In this document: one piece after another, positions 9,201 to 18,108 of the stretch
Layout: each line of letters starts with the position of its first letter
Position numbering within the stretch: the first letter of the stretch is position 1
Assembly (NCBI GenBank): GCA_900149785.2
Contig: FSSI02000006.1
Location: forward strand, 81,064 to 145,063
DNA length: 64,000 nucleotides
DNA from: Sodalinema lacuna_A
GTDB lineage: Bacteria > Cyanobacteriota > Cyanobacteriia > Cyanobacteriales > Geitlerinemataceae
Reading direction: 5' to 3'
Translations under genes and position numbers: made by a program
The notes under the pieces: generated by a model
What the model saw: only the letters and a program-made list of their open reading frames with translations
What the model was told of the DNA's origin: nothing
Database searches by the model: none

Positions 9201-10148
9201 TCAGCGTACGCTACGAATCGAATGGCGAAACTCGCGATCGCCGTCATACCCTGATAACCGCGCCAACTCCCGCAATTCTCGGGTTCCCTCATAGAGTTCC
9301 CCATCAATCTCCCAGGTGGGATAGGCCCGCACTCCGGCATCTTGACAAACTTGGGGTTGAGCCTGATAGCCATTGGCGTCACATTCGACATAGGTCAGCT
9401 TGTCAAAGGCTTCTGAGCCAAACAGTTGTTTCTGGCTATAACAGTGGGGACACCAATAAGCCCCAAAATAGCGAGCGCCAACGGCCGTTAAATGCTCTGC
9501 CAGAGCCACTTCTGACCGGCCAGAGTCCGTTGTGATCGCCGGGCCGCGCTGTCCGGTCTCAGCGATCGCCCCGGCTGGTGTGGCCGCTACTCCGGGTTGA
9601 TCGGCGTAGAGGCCAGTGACTCCAATTAGGGTGACAAACACGAGAATCACGCTGGTGAACAGGGGTTGTCCCTCGTCATCCCAATGTTGCCCAAAGGCCG
9701 CTAAGCCAAAAAGACTAAAGGAGAAGAGAGCGGAGAGGAGACAGTAGGGACAAAACTCATGCAGTTCGTTGACGAGAAGAAACATGAGGTAGCCACTGAA
9801 GGCCGCCATGATGCTGCCTCCGATCAAGAGTCCCCAGCCGCTGAGGCGATCGAGGCGATCGTGGCCCTTGCGATCGCGATCGCGGCGAACACTGTAAGGG
9901 GCCAAGGCCAACAGGGTCATCACCGCATATCCCAAGAGACCAAACAGGGTCAGAGGGACTCCGAACACGGTGGCATAGGAACTGGTTAAGACCTGATTAC
10001 AGCCCTCGGTCGGGCAAATGGTCGCCACCTGGTCCGTTAGCTTCACCACCGTTAAAAACGTCGTCTCTAGGACTCCTAAAACGGCGATCGCCCCGATGAG
10101 GGGACGGAACCCAGGGTTAAAGCGGGGCGTGGCGAATCGACGGGTCAT
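9201..10148 (-). CDS. VKOR-thioredoxin fusion (LTO1-type) disulfide-forming membrane protein
   Basis: 315 residues. An N-terminal vitamin K epoxide reductase domain has four or five membrane helices, the loop cysteines CPTEGC and the redox motif CPYC. A linker follows, then a thioredoxin-like domain with CPHC and a second cysteine pair spaced as VECDANGYQAQPQVC. Cyanobacterial and plastid VKOR-Trx proteins form disulfides on the lumenal/periplasmic side using quinone. All the expected cysteines are present. It lies downstream of btpA on the same strand; the 149-bp gap is filled by a tandem repeat array, so cotranscription is possible but not shown. Confidence 0.93.
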   Translation of the reverse strand: MTRRFATPRFNPGFRPLIGAIAVLGVLETTFLTVVKLTDQVATICPTEGCNQVLTSSYATVFGVPLTLFGLLGYAVMTLLALAPYSVRRDRDRKGHDRLDRLSGWGLLIGGSIMAAFSGYLMFLLVNELHEFCPYCLLSALFSFSLFGLAAFGQHWDDEGQPLFTSVILVFVTLIGVTGLYADQPGVAATPAGAIAETGQRGPAITTDSGRSEVALAEHLTAVGARYFGAYWCPHCYSQKQLFGSEAFDKLTYVECDANGYQAQPQVCQDAGVRAYPTWEIDGELYEGTRELRELARLSGYDGDREFRHSIRSVR

Positions 10149-10180
10149 GGTTGAATCTCCTCCAAATTCGGATCACAGGT

Positions 10181-10300
10181 TAAGACGGCACATTGAGGAC
10201 GGCACATTCAGACGAAACATTGAGATGGCACATTCAGACGAAACAATCAGACGAAACAATCAGACGAAACAATCAGACGAAACAATGAAACGGCACATTA
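10181..10300. repeat. Degenerate 13-bp tandem repeat array between btpA and the VKOR gene
   Basis: The core holds four exact copies of the 13-bp unit TCAGACGAAACAA (about 10234-10285). It is flanked by degenerate copies interleaved with a GGCACATTNAG element seen four times. The array begins about 30 bp upstream of the VKOR-thioredoxin start and runs into the btpA stop codon, so it fills most of the leader of the VKOR gene. Confidence 0.9.
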
Positions 10301-11161
10301 AGACCGTACCTTGTTCAAAGCCCGACTATTCACCATCGCGGCCGTCTCATTGGTCTCCGTTGAGGTTTCTTGTTGGACGGCTTCGACAAACTGACTCACT
10401 CGAATCGGGTCAATGGGTTCATGGATTTTGCCATGTCGTTTCAGGGAACTCGACACAATGGCCCCATCGGCCGCTTTCATCAAATGGGGGATATTCTCCC
10501 AGGTGGCGCCACTCCCGATCAAGACAGGTTTTGACCCAGCGGCGGCTTGAGCCACTTCTAAGTCTTCGAGGCTCGGCGGTATTCCCGTGGCGACCCCCGA
10601 GAGAATGACCCCGTCCGCTAACCCCCGTTCTAGGGTTTCTCGGACGGTCAGGCTCAGACTCGGCCGACCCACAGGTTGGGCGTGTTTGACCAACACATCG
10701 GCCAAGATCTGGACATCGCTGCCCAGTTCTCGCCGGTATCGCATCAGGTCATGGGCGCACCCTTCGATGATGCCTTGATCGGTGGCCATAACGCCGGTCA
10801 GCACATTGACACGAATGAATTTGGCTCCCACACAACTGGCGATGGCCAAACTGCTACGGGCATCATTGCGTAAGACATTGACCCCAATGGGAACTGTAAC
10901 TAACCCCATTAGGCGCTCCACAATCACCGTCATCGCACTGACGACGACGGGATCGACTTGTCCATTGGTGAATGGGGCATCGAAAAAGTTTTCGACAATC
11001 ATGCCATCCACGCCGCCCGCTGCTAAGGCCGCAGCTTCTCGTTCGGCGCGATCGATGACTGTCTTCAAATTCCCTCCCCATCGGGGCGAGGAGGGCAAAG
11101 GAAGTAGGTGTACAACTCCGATTACTGGGTTTGAGGTTGGGAAAATCTGCTTGAAGTCCAC
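10298..11161 (-). CDS. btpA: BtpA family protein, photosystem I biogenesis
   Basis: A 287-residue TIM-barrel-like protein of the BtpA/SgcQ family. Conserved strings are NPVIGVVHLLPLPSSPRWGG, GGVDGMIVENFFDAPF and DGVILSGVATG. In Synechocystis BtpA is a thylakoid-associated protein needed for stable photosystem I reaction-centre proteins. A GTG at 11161 (VDFKQIFPTSNP) matches the usual start of the family; the frame stays open 66 codons upstream, but that stretch looks non-coding. A tail of about 20 residues after the conserved domain is unusual and partly shaped by the adjoining repeat array. Divergent from the SGNH hydrolase gene. Confidence 0.9.
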   Translation of the reverse strand: MDFKQIFPTSNPVIGVVHLLPLPSSPRWGGNLKTVIDRAEREAAALAAGGVDGMIVENFFDAPFTNGQVDPVVVSAMTVIVERLMGLVTVPIGVNVLRNDARSSLAIASCVGAKFIRVNVLTGVMATDQGIIEGCAHDLMRYRRELGSDVQILADVLVKHAQPVGRPSLSLTVRETLERGLADGVILSGVATGIPPSLEDLEVAQAAAGSKPVLIGSGATWENIPHLMKAADGAIVSSSLKRHGKIHEPIDPIRVSQFVEAVQQETSTETNETAAMVNSRALNKVRS

Positions 11162-11415
11162 GTTTTTGCTAATCTCGGACTTGGTTGGTCGGGAGACGTG
11201 ACCCGGTGCGGGTTGGATGCCGCCACGGTCAATCATCGTCCCAGGCGTTGGGCCGATTGAACAGGGGGCATGACTGCCAGCCTGTCCCAGATCAACTATA
11301 CCGTTTGTTCGTTGCAGTTCTCGGGCTTGGGTCGATTCTTGCTCTTGGGATTGTGGCACAAGCTACCCTCTATACTGGGTGTAGCGATGCTGAATGGGAG
11401 CCTGAGCGCTCCAAA

Positions 11416-12372
11416 ATGATTGTGAAAGTTGTGCAAATTCTCCTGGTTTCGATGGTTCTGTTGGCGATCGCCTCGGAGTTAGGGCTACGTTGGTTTCTCG
11501 GCTTTGGAAACCCGGTTCTGTATGTGGCTGATGAGGCCACGGGTTATCGTCTGGCCCCCAATCAACGGACTCGCCGCTTCGGGAATCGTATTAGTGTGAA
11601 CGAGTTTTCCTTGCGCGGTCCGCAGATTACCCCGGAACCTGCCCCTAATGTTCACCGAGTCTTATTATTGGGCGATTCTATTGCCAATGGGGGCTGGTGG
11701 ACGGATGATTCTCAGACCATTTCGGCCCAGTTGCAGGAGCGTCTCGGAGAGGCGATGGGGCCGGTAGAGGTCTTGAATGCTTCGGCTAACTCCTGGGGAC
11801 CGCGTAATCAATGGCAATATATCCGTAAGTTTGGCATTTTCGCGTCGGCGGATGTGGTGTTATTGCTCAACACTGATGATCTGTTTTCTCGTCAACCGAC
11901 ATCTGTGGTCGTCGGACGCGATCGCAACTATCCGGATAAACGACCCCCTCTGGCTTGGCTGGAACTGATTAATCGGTTTCGTCCCCCGGCCGAGATCCCG
12001 GAGTTGGCCCAAATCCGCGAGCAAGATGGGGATGTTGTACAAAAAAATTTGGAGGCCATTGGCCAAATTTGTGCTGAGTTAGAGGCACGACAGGTTCGCC
12101 TGATGATTTTCTTAACGCCCTTAAAACGGGAGTTAGGAGAGCCAGGACCGCGACCTTATGAATGGGAGGCTCGCCGTCGCCTTGAGGCGTATCTTGAGGA
12201 TTATTCGGCGACCTATATCGATGTTTTACCGATTTTTAATGGTCTTAAAAGTCCTGAAAATCTATATCGAGATAGCATTCATCTTAATGCCTCAGGAAAT
12301 CACATTTTAACGGAATTACTCTACTTGAGACTCTCAGGAAAACATGAAATTCCCCTCTGGACTCCCGGTTAA
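11416..12372 (+). CDS. SGNH/GDSL hydrolase family protein, membrane-anchored
   Basis: 318 residues. An N-terminal hydrophobic helix (about 3-22) probably anchors or exports it. LLLGDSIANGG holds the nucleophile serine of the SGNH fold, NASANSWGP gives the block III asparagine, and DSIHLNASGN holds the catalytic Asp and His near the C-terminus. Such enzymes act as esterases or as acetyl-modifying enzymes of surface polysaccharides. The ATG at 11416 is preferred because it starts the hydrophobic helix; the open frame upstream overlaps the btpA leader. The aminotransferase and cyanoexosortase genes downstream make a role at the cell envelope plausible but unproven. Confidence 0.82.
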   Translation: MIVKVVQILLVSMVLLAIASELGLRWFLGFGNPVLYVADEATGYRLAPNQRTRRFGNRISVNEFSLRGPQITPEPAPNVHRVLLLGDSIANGGWWTDDSQTISAQLQERLGEAMGPVEVLNASANSWGPRNQWQYIRKFGIFASADVVLLLNTDDLFSRQPTSVVVGRDRNYPDKRPPLAWLELINRFRPPAEIPELAQIREQDGDVVQKNLEAIGQICAELEARQVRLMIFLTPLKRELGEPGPRPYEWEARRRLEAYLEDYSATYIDVLPIFNGLKSPENLYRDSIHLNASGNHILTELLYLRLSGKHEIPLWTPG

Positions 12373-12575
12373 TTGACTCAAGATTGACGTTCGGCAACGG
12401 GTTAGACTTGACGGTTTAGCTGAAGGTTTGTTTGAGGTTAAAGTGGGGGAGCAAGATTTTGATTACTGTGAAGATTCTATGAAGTTTCTCTAAACCCTGA
12501 GCGATCGCCAAAATAACCGGGCTACAGTGGAATAACCAACCTCACGCCCTGATCTACATTCTAGCCACTGCCACC

Positions 12576-13727
12576 ATGACCCCAGTCCCACAGCCAATTC
12601 CCTTCGTCGATTTACACACCCTTCACCAGCCGATTCAAAAGGACATTGATGAGGCGATCGCCCAAGTCTTAGAACGGGGTGACTTTATTTTAGGGCAGGC
12701 GGTTCGTGATTTTGAAGCCGCCTTCGCCCAAGCCTGTGGCGTTGAACATGCGGTCGGGGTGGCCTGTGGGACTGATGCGATCGCCCTGGGATTACAAGCC
12801 TGTGGTATCGGTCAAGGGGATGAAGTGATTGTTCCGGCCAACACCTTCATTGCGACGGTGATTGGTGTTCTCCATGCTGAAGCCACCCCGGTTCTCGTCG
12901 ATTGTGATCCTCACACGGCCCTGATTGACCTTGATGCGGTGGAACAGGCGATTACCCCCCGAACTCGGGCGATTTTACCGGTTCATCTCTACGGACAGGT
13001 GGTGTCGCCACGAAAACTACGGGAGATTGCCGCCATTCATAATCTGATTATCTTTGAAGATGCGGCCCAAGCACACTTGGGGCAACGAGATGGAGAAATC
13101 GCCGGTTCAATCGGGATGGCGGCGGCCTTTAGTTTCTACCCCAGTAAAAACCTCGGTACGGTGGGAAATGGGGGAATGGTGGTTACCCAGAATTCTGATG
13201 TGGCTGAACGGGTGCGATCGCTGCGCAACTATGGCGCCCCCCAAAAATATGTTCATGTTTACCGAGGAACCAACAGCCGCCTCGATACCTTGCAAGGAAC
13301 AGTCCTGAATGTGAAACTCCCCTATCTCGGGCAATGGAATCAACAACGAAACCACGCCGCCCAAACCTACGATCGCCGACTGAGTCCCCTCAAGGAGTTA
13401 GGCGTTGTGCCGATGCGAAATGACTGTGGCCCTGGTCATGTTTATCATCTCTATGTGATTCAGGTCGACAGTCCCCACGGAAATCGCGATACCCTCAGTC
13501 AAGCCTTAGCCGAACAAGGGATTCAAACGGGGATTCACTACCCCATTCCCTGTCACCTGCAACCGGCCTATCGCAACCTCGGCTATAGTGCGGGGAATTT
13601 TCCGGTCTCGGAACAGTTGAGTGAACAGATCCTCTCATTACCGATGTATCCCGGCTTAAGTGACGAGGATATTGAGCGTGTTGTCTGCGCCATTAAAGCC
13701 CATCTTTCGACCTCATCTTCAGCTTAA
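12576..13727 (+). CDS. DegT/DnrJ/EryC1/StrS family PLP aminotransferase
   Basis: 383 residues, normal for sugar aminotransferases of this family. The PLP lysine is in FYPSKNLGTVGNGG; IPFVDLHTLHQPI opens the protein, and GTDAIALGLQACGIG and EDAAQAHLGQ are typical. These enzymes transaminate nucleotide-linked keto-sugars for surface polysaccharide or glycan synthesis. The gene is followed after 30 bp by a cyanoexosortase gene, probably in one transcript, which supports an envelope or exopolysaccharide role. The exact sugar cannot be told from sequence. Confidence 0.9.
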   Translation: MTPVPQPIPFVDLHTLHQPIQKDIDEAIAQVLERGDFILGQAVRDFEAAFAQACGVEHAVGVACGTDAIALGLQACGIGQGDEVIVPANTFIATVIGVLHAEATPVLVDCDPHTALIDLDAVEQAITPRTRAILPVHLYGQVVSPRKLREIAAIHNLIIFEDAAQAHLGQRDGEIAGSIGMAAAFSFYPSKNLGTVGNGGMVVTQNSDVAERVRSLRNYGAPQKYVHVYRGTNSRLDTLQGTVLNVKLPYLGQWNQQRNHAAQTYDRRLSPLKELGVVPMRNDCGPGHVYHLYVIQVDSPHGNRDTLSQALAEQGIQTGIHYPIPCHLQPAYRNLGYSAGNFPVSEQLSEQILSLPMYPGLSDEDIERVVCAIKAHLSTSSSA

Positions 13728-13757
13728 CTTCTCATCTGTTTTGTATCACCTAAAGAC

Positions 13758-14651
13758 ATGACCGTACAAACTCCCCTAAAATCGAATCTACAACGACATT
13801 CCACCGAAATTATGGTGGTAGTTTTGCTGGCAGTTTTATACATTCCCTTGATTCTCTATTGGTATGATGGCTGGCTCAATAAAAGTATTAGCCTAGAGCA
13901 TGAATACTACAGTCATGGCGTGATTGGTTTACCATTCGCCGCCTATATTGTTTGGGAAAAACGGCATAAATGGCAAAAACTTCCCGATCGCTTTAATCCT
14001 TTTGGGGCTGTGTTACTCGGGTTAGCCGCCGTGTTTTATCTCAGTGGTGTTCCTGATTTAGTTAATCTCTCGTTACCCATCATATTGTCGGGACTTTGTT
14101 TTGGTCTTAAAGGTATTCCGGGGATGAAGCTGTTTAGTATTCCTTGGTTTCTGGTTTTGTTAGCCACTCCCACGGATATTCCCTATTTAATTGCCCCATT
14201 TTCGTATCCCTTACAAAGCTTTATTGCTGGCACGGCGGGATTTATTTTGACTCAATGGGGATTTGATGTGAATGTTCAAGAAATTTTTATTTATGTGGGG
14301 GGGCGTATCGTGGAAGTTGCCCCGCACTGTGCCGGGTTTAAGATGCTGTTTACAACCTTGTATGTGGCGTTGATGTTACTCTACTGGACTGGGGCATTTA
14401 AATCCCGTAAAACGGTGGTTGTCTTTCTCTTCTGTGGCGTTATCATTAGTGTTGTGACCAACATTTTACGCAACACCTTTTTAACCCTTTTTCACGGTCA
14501 GGGTTATGATAATTTATTTCACTGGCTTCACGAAGGTTGGGGAGGGGATATGGTGTCGGCGTTGATGTTATTGGCGTTAGTGCCGACTCTCATTGCGTTA
14601 GAAAAACTCCGGGATGCACTCTCGGGAACGGGGACGACGGAATCGATTTAA
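13758..14651 (+). CDS. Cyanoexosortase (probably B-type)
   Basis: 297 residues with about seven or eight membrane helices. The exosortase catalytic triad is visible: Cys in EVAPHCAGFKML, Arg in NILRNTFLTLFHG and His in HWLHEGWGGD. SLEHEYYSHGVIGLPFAAY is the usual N-terminal signature. Exosortases cut PEP-CTERM-type sorting signals at the inner membrane and are linked to exopolysaccharide output. The overall sequence resembles cyanoexosortase B from memory. The small system-associated protein that normally follows such genes is not found; the next gene is a peptidase on the opposite strand, 18 bp away. Confidence 0.88.
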   Translation: MTVQTPLKSNLQRHSTEIMVVVLLAVLYIPLILYWYDGWLNKSISLEHEYYSHGVIGLPFAAYIVWEKRHKWQKLPDRFNPFGAVLLGLAAVFYLSGVPDLVNLSLPIILSGLCFGLKGIPGMKLFSIPWFLVLLATPTDIPYLIAPFSYPLQSFIAGTAGFILTQWGFDVNVQEIFIYVGGRIVEVAPHCAGFKMLFTTLYVALMLLYWTGAFKSRKTVVVFLFCGVIISVVTNILRNTFLTLFHGQGYDNLFHWLHEGWGGDMVSALMLLALVPTLIALEKLRDALSGTGTTESI

Positions 14652-14669
14652 CTATCGATTTAACTTGGG

Positions 14670-16601
14670 TTAATCCATGTTTTCGATCTCCAGAGGTTCG
14701 ATCGTCTCGGCGGGTTCATAGCCAAAGACACGGGAGTAGAAATAAAACTCCGCTTCTAAGGCCCGTTTGATATTCGCCGCTTGACGAAATCCGTGAGACT
14801 CGCCCTCAAAGGGAACATAGGCCACCGGTAGACCTTTCTCCCGCAGGGCCTCAACCATACGTTCGGCTTGATTGGGGGGGACGACTTTATCCTCAAGTCC
14901 TTGGAAGAAGACTACGGGACAGGAGAGGCGATCGGTAAAATGAATCGGCGATCGCGCCATGTAGCGTTCTTTTTCCTCGGGATAGGGACCCACGAGACGA
15001 TCTAAATAGCGAGACTCAAATTTATGAGTATCCGTGGCGAGGGCTTCGAGATCACTAATTCCGTAGTAACTGGCCCCGGCTTTGAAGGTATCCCGGAAGG
15101 TTAACGCTGCTAGGGTGGTATAGCCTCCAGCGCTACTACCGGTAATGGCCAGGCGATCGCCATCGACCCAACCCTGTTGCGCTAAAAACTTAGCCCCATT
15201 GGCGCAATCATCGACATCCGCGATGCCCCATTGCCCATCTAACGCCTGGCGGTAATCCCGGCCGAAGCCCGTACTACCGCGATAGTTCACATCTAAAAAG
15301 GCAAAGCCACGACTGGTCCAATACTGAACCGACAACCGTAAGGCGCTCGACGCGGCGGCGGTAGGGCCACCATGACTTTTGACCAGTAACGGCGGTTTCT
15401 CGCCCTCTAAGGGGTCATAATCGCGGTTTTTGGGGGGATAGAAGAAGCCATAGGCTGTTGCCCCTTCGCTGGTGGGGAACTCAATCGGCTGCGGTTGCGA
15501 GAGATAGGCCGGATCAATCTCTAAGGTTGTCGATCGCCGCAACACCTCGACTTCCCCCTCATCGAGATCCATCAGCAAGAACGCACTCGACTCGGTAGGA
15601 GACCCCCCTAAAAAGGCCAGGCGATGGCCGTGAGCGGTCAGAGAGGACATTTGGCTGTAGGGGGTTTCGAGATTTTGCAAACGGCGGCTTTTCGGGTTGA
15701 GGGTGGCTAACTGCCATAATCCCCGCTGGGTATAGGTGCAAACCAAGCGTTCAGCACTGAGGAACGTATAGGTGGACATCCCAAACACCCATTGAGGCGT
15801 GGCAAACTCAGCATTGAGGGGAAACAGGGGTTCAACGCCGTTGTCTCCCTGGCGGTAGAGATTCCACCAACTGGCGCGATCGCTGACAAAATACAGCACC
15901 CCATCCGGAGACCATTGAGGGCCAAACACGGACTCGGCCGTTCCCCCGGTGATCTTCTTCGGTGCGCTCAAGCGTCCCGCCTCTGTCACCTGCGCGGTCC
16001 AGAGTTCGGTCCCATCCCAGGGGAGATTAGGATGATTCCAACTGAGCCAGGCTAGGGTTTGCCCATCGGGACTGAGGCGAGGGGAGGCGTAGAAATCGCT
16101 TCCCGACACCAACACCTCCACAGAACCATCGAAGCCAATGGCGACAATCTCATTTTTGGCTTCCCCGTCACCGCGATGATCTTCACGGACTCCAATGAGC
16201 CGCGATCGCGTCCCATCAACGCGAAAATCCGCATAGCGCCACTCACCCTCAGGGGTTATGGCTTCGGGTTCACCGCCGAGATGTTGTCGATACAACCGTC
16301 CATCGGCGAAATTTGAAAAATAGACCCTGCCATCGGCTACCGTAAAGGCTGCACCGCCATATTCATGGACCCGATTGCGAACGTTATACCCCCCAGGGGT
16401 GACATCCTCAACCCCGCCGTCAGAACGACGACGGACTAACACATTGCGTCCTCCTTCCGAGGGACGACGTTCGAGCCAGTAGAGGCTATCTCCATCTGAG
16501 GCAATGCCTCCTAAGCCAATGCTTTCAGAAACAATCAAATCAGCAGTAATGGGGGATTTCCAAGCACCATAGGCTGCTTTTTGCTTTAGGGAGGAAGTCA
16601 T
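14670..16601 (-). CDS. S9 family prolyl-oligopeptidase-type peptidase
   Basis: 643 residues: an N-terminal beta-propeller (about 1-380, with WD-like strings such as SPDGQTLAWLSW) and a C-terminal alpha/beta hydrolase domain. Catalytic residues are Ser in GSSAGGYTTLAAL, Asp in QGLEDKVVPP and His in EGESHGFRQAAN. HGGPTAAASSALR supplies the oxyanion region. This is the architecture of acylaminoacyl peptidases and dipeptidyl aminopeptidases. No signal peptide, so probably cytoplasmic. Convergent with the cyanoexosortase gene. A tandem array separates it from the sugar nucleotidyltransferase gene upstream. Confidence 0.93.
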   Translation of the reverse strand: MTSSLKQKAAYGAWKSPITADLIVSESIGLGGIASDGDSLYWLERRPSEGGRNVLVRRRSDGGVEDVTPGGYNVRNRVHEYGGAAFTVADGRVYFSNFADGRLYRQHLGGEPEAITPEGEWRYADFRVDGTRSRLIGVREDHRGDGEAKNEIVAIGFDGSVEVLVSGSDFYASPRLSPDGQTLAWLSWNHPNLPWDGTELWTAQVTEAGRLSAPKKITGGTAESVFGPQWSPDGVLYFVSDRASWWNLYRQGDNGVEPLFPLNAEFATPQWVFGMSTYTFLSAERLVCTYTQRGLWQLATLNPKSRRLQNLETPYSQMSSLTAHGHRLAFLGGSPTESSAFLLMDLDEGEVEVLRRSTTLEIDPAYLSQPQPIEFPTSEGATAYGFFYPPKNRDYDPLEGEKPPLLVKSHGGPTAAASSALRLSVQYWTSRGFAFLDVNYRGSTGFGRDYRQALDGQWGIADVDDCANGAKFLAQQGWVDGDRLAITGSSAGGYTTLAALTFRDTFKAGASYYGISDLEALATDTHKFESRYLDRLVGPYPEEKERYMARSPIHFTDRLSCPVVFFQGLEDKVVPPNQAERMVEALREKGLPVAYVPFEGESHGFRQAANIKRALEAEFYFYSRVFGYEPAETIEPLEIENMD

Positions 16602-16675
16602 GGGAAGCCTCTAAGGGGTCGGTATTGGTCGAGTCAACGGGGTAATTTGTATCTCGATGTATTTTGACAATCAAG

Positions 16676-16776
16676 GGCAATCAAGGGCAATCAAGGGCAA
16701 TCAAGGGCAATTATCAATGGTGATCGCGCCTATCAATTGCGCCTATCAATTGTGCCTATCAATTGCGCCTATCAAT
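16676..16776. repeat. Two adjoining short tandem arrays (10 bp x 4 and 13 bp x 4)
   Basis: The first array has four copies of CAATCAAGGG. About 20 bp later the second has four copies of GCGCCTATCAATT, one with a single change, the last cut short. The second array runs into the stop codon of the sugar nucleotidyltransferase gene (complement of 16772-16774). Both lie in the gap upstream of the S9 peptidase. Confidence 0.88.
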
Positions 16777-17965
16777 CATCATCATTGGAGATGAGAGCAT
16801 TACCATCGCCACCGAGGAGTTCGGCGATCGCCTGATGTTCCCGAGGAACACGGGAAGGGGGGTCTTGACGAGCGTCGGTAATCAGCCAATCGAGGGCCGC
16901 CGCCTGGACATCAATGGTATTGCCGAGGCGATCGACACAGTAGCGTCCAAAGACCAACTTATCGACTAAGCGAATGCCTCGGCCCAGGCGGGAGTAATCG
17001 AAAATCACAGTATTGTCTACTGTGGCATTGGCCCCGATGCGACAGCTAGAGCCGATCGCCGTCGGTCCGATAATTTTTACCCCATCCTCAATGCGCGTCA
17101 TCGAGCCGATATACACTGGCCCTTGGATATCAACCTTATCCCAGTTAACCACCACATTCAGACCCGTATAGATACCGGGAGCCACCTCTCGTCCGGGAAT
17201 ATCGACATTGCGGACTTCACCACGCAACACGGTACGAATGGCTTGCCAGTAGTCGGGGACACGTCCAATGTCAACCCATTGGAAATCCATGCTTAACCCG
17301 TAGAAGGGAGCGCCCATTTCCACGAGTTTGGGGAACAAATCCCCACCAATATCAAATTCTGTCGCCGAGGGGATATAGTCAAACACCTCTGGCTCAAAGA
17401 TATAAATTCCGGTGTTGATGTTATTGCTGAGGGCTTCATCAACGCCAGGTTTTTCTTGGAAGGCTTTAATTCGGCCGTCATCGTCGGTGACGACAACCCC
17501 ATAACTTGACACTTCCTCCTTTGGAACCGGCTTGAGAATCACGGTAGCCACGGCTCCCTTCTTACGATGCCAGGCGACCGCTTCACTGATATCAAGGTCA
17601 ATCAGGGCATCCCCACAGAGGACAACGAACGTATCATCAAAGAAGGGGTAGAAGTCCTGAATCCGTTTCATCCCACCAGCGGAACCGAGGGCTTTGCCGA
17701 CGAGTTCTCCATCAGCGGTAATTTTGCCTTCAAAGGAATAGCCAATTTGGACTCCGAACCGTTGGCCATCGCGAAAATAGTTCTCAATTTCGTTGGCCAG
17801 GTGGCTGACGTTGACCATAATCTGGTCAAAGCCGTTCTGACGCAGCAGATCCACGAGAAATTCCATCACTGGCTTTTGCAGGATGGGAATCATGGGTTTG
17901 GGAATGGTGTAGGTAATCGGGCGCACGCGGGTACCTTTTCCCGCCGCTAGAATCATCGCTTTCAT
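16772..17965 (-). CDS. NDP-sugar synthase (sugar-phosphate nucleotidyltransferase with left-handed beta-helix)
   Basis: 397 residues. The N-terminal MKAMILAAGKGTRVRPIT is the nucleotide-binding signature, followed by KPMIPILQKPVMEF, LCGDALIDLD (metal-binding Asp) and FQEKPGV. After residue 250 the sequence has hexapeptide-type repeats (IGSMTRIEDG, IGSSCRIGANATVDN). The layout matches mannose-1-phosphate guanylyltransferase or glucose-1-phosphate nucleotidyltransferase relatives. The substrate is not settled by sequence. The C-terminal tail is poorly conserved and ends in SNDDD beside a tandem repeat array. It probably feeds surface polysaccharide synthesis. Confidence 0.88.
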   Translation of the reverse strand: MKAMILAAGKGTRVRPITYTIPKPMIPILQKPVMEFLVDLLRQNGFDQIMVNVSHLANEIENYFRDGQRFGVQIGYSFEGKITADGELVGKALGSAGGMKRIQDFYPFFDDTFVVLCGDALIDLDISEAVAWHRKKGAVATVILKPVPKEEVSSYGVVVTDDDGRIKAFQEKPGVDEALSNNINTGIYIFEPEVFDYIPSATEFDIGGDLFPKLVEMGAPFYGLSMDFQWVDIGRVPDYWQAIRTVLRGEVRNVDIPGREVAPGIYTGLNVVVNWDKVDIQGPVYIGSMTRIEDGVKIIGPTAIGSSCRIGANATVDNTVIFDYSRLGRGIRLVDKLVFGRYCVDRLGNTIDVQAAALDWLITDARQDPPSRVPREHQAIAELLGGDGNALISNDDD

Positions 17966-18108
17966 GAATTTTTCTGTTCCAACCCTTGGTCAACTGGCTA
18001 GTTTGATGGATCTGCCGATGCGGATGCCGATTTCTTTCTCACTATACGACACGATCGCCGAGGACAAAACCAAATTAAGGCATTCTTGCGGCGAACGATC
18101 GCATTGAG

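Noticed and set aside
10181..10300. CRISPR array
   Set aside because: The units are adjacent 13-mers without unique spacers, and no cas gene is near. The same holds for the 24-bp array at 54369.
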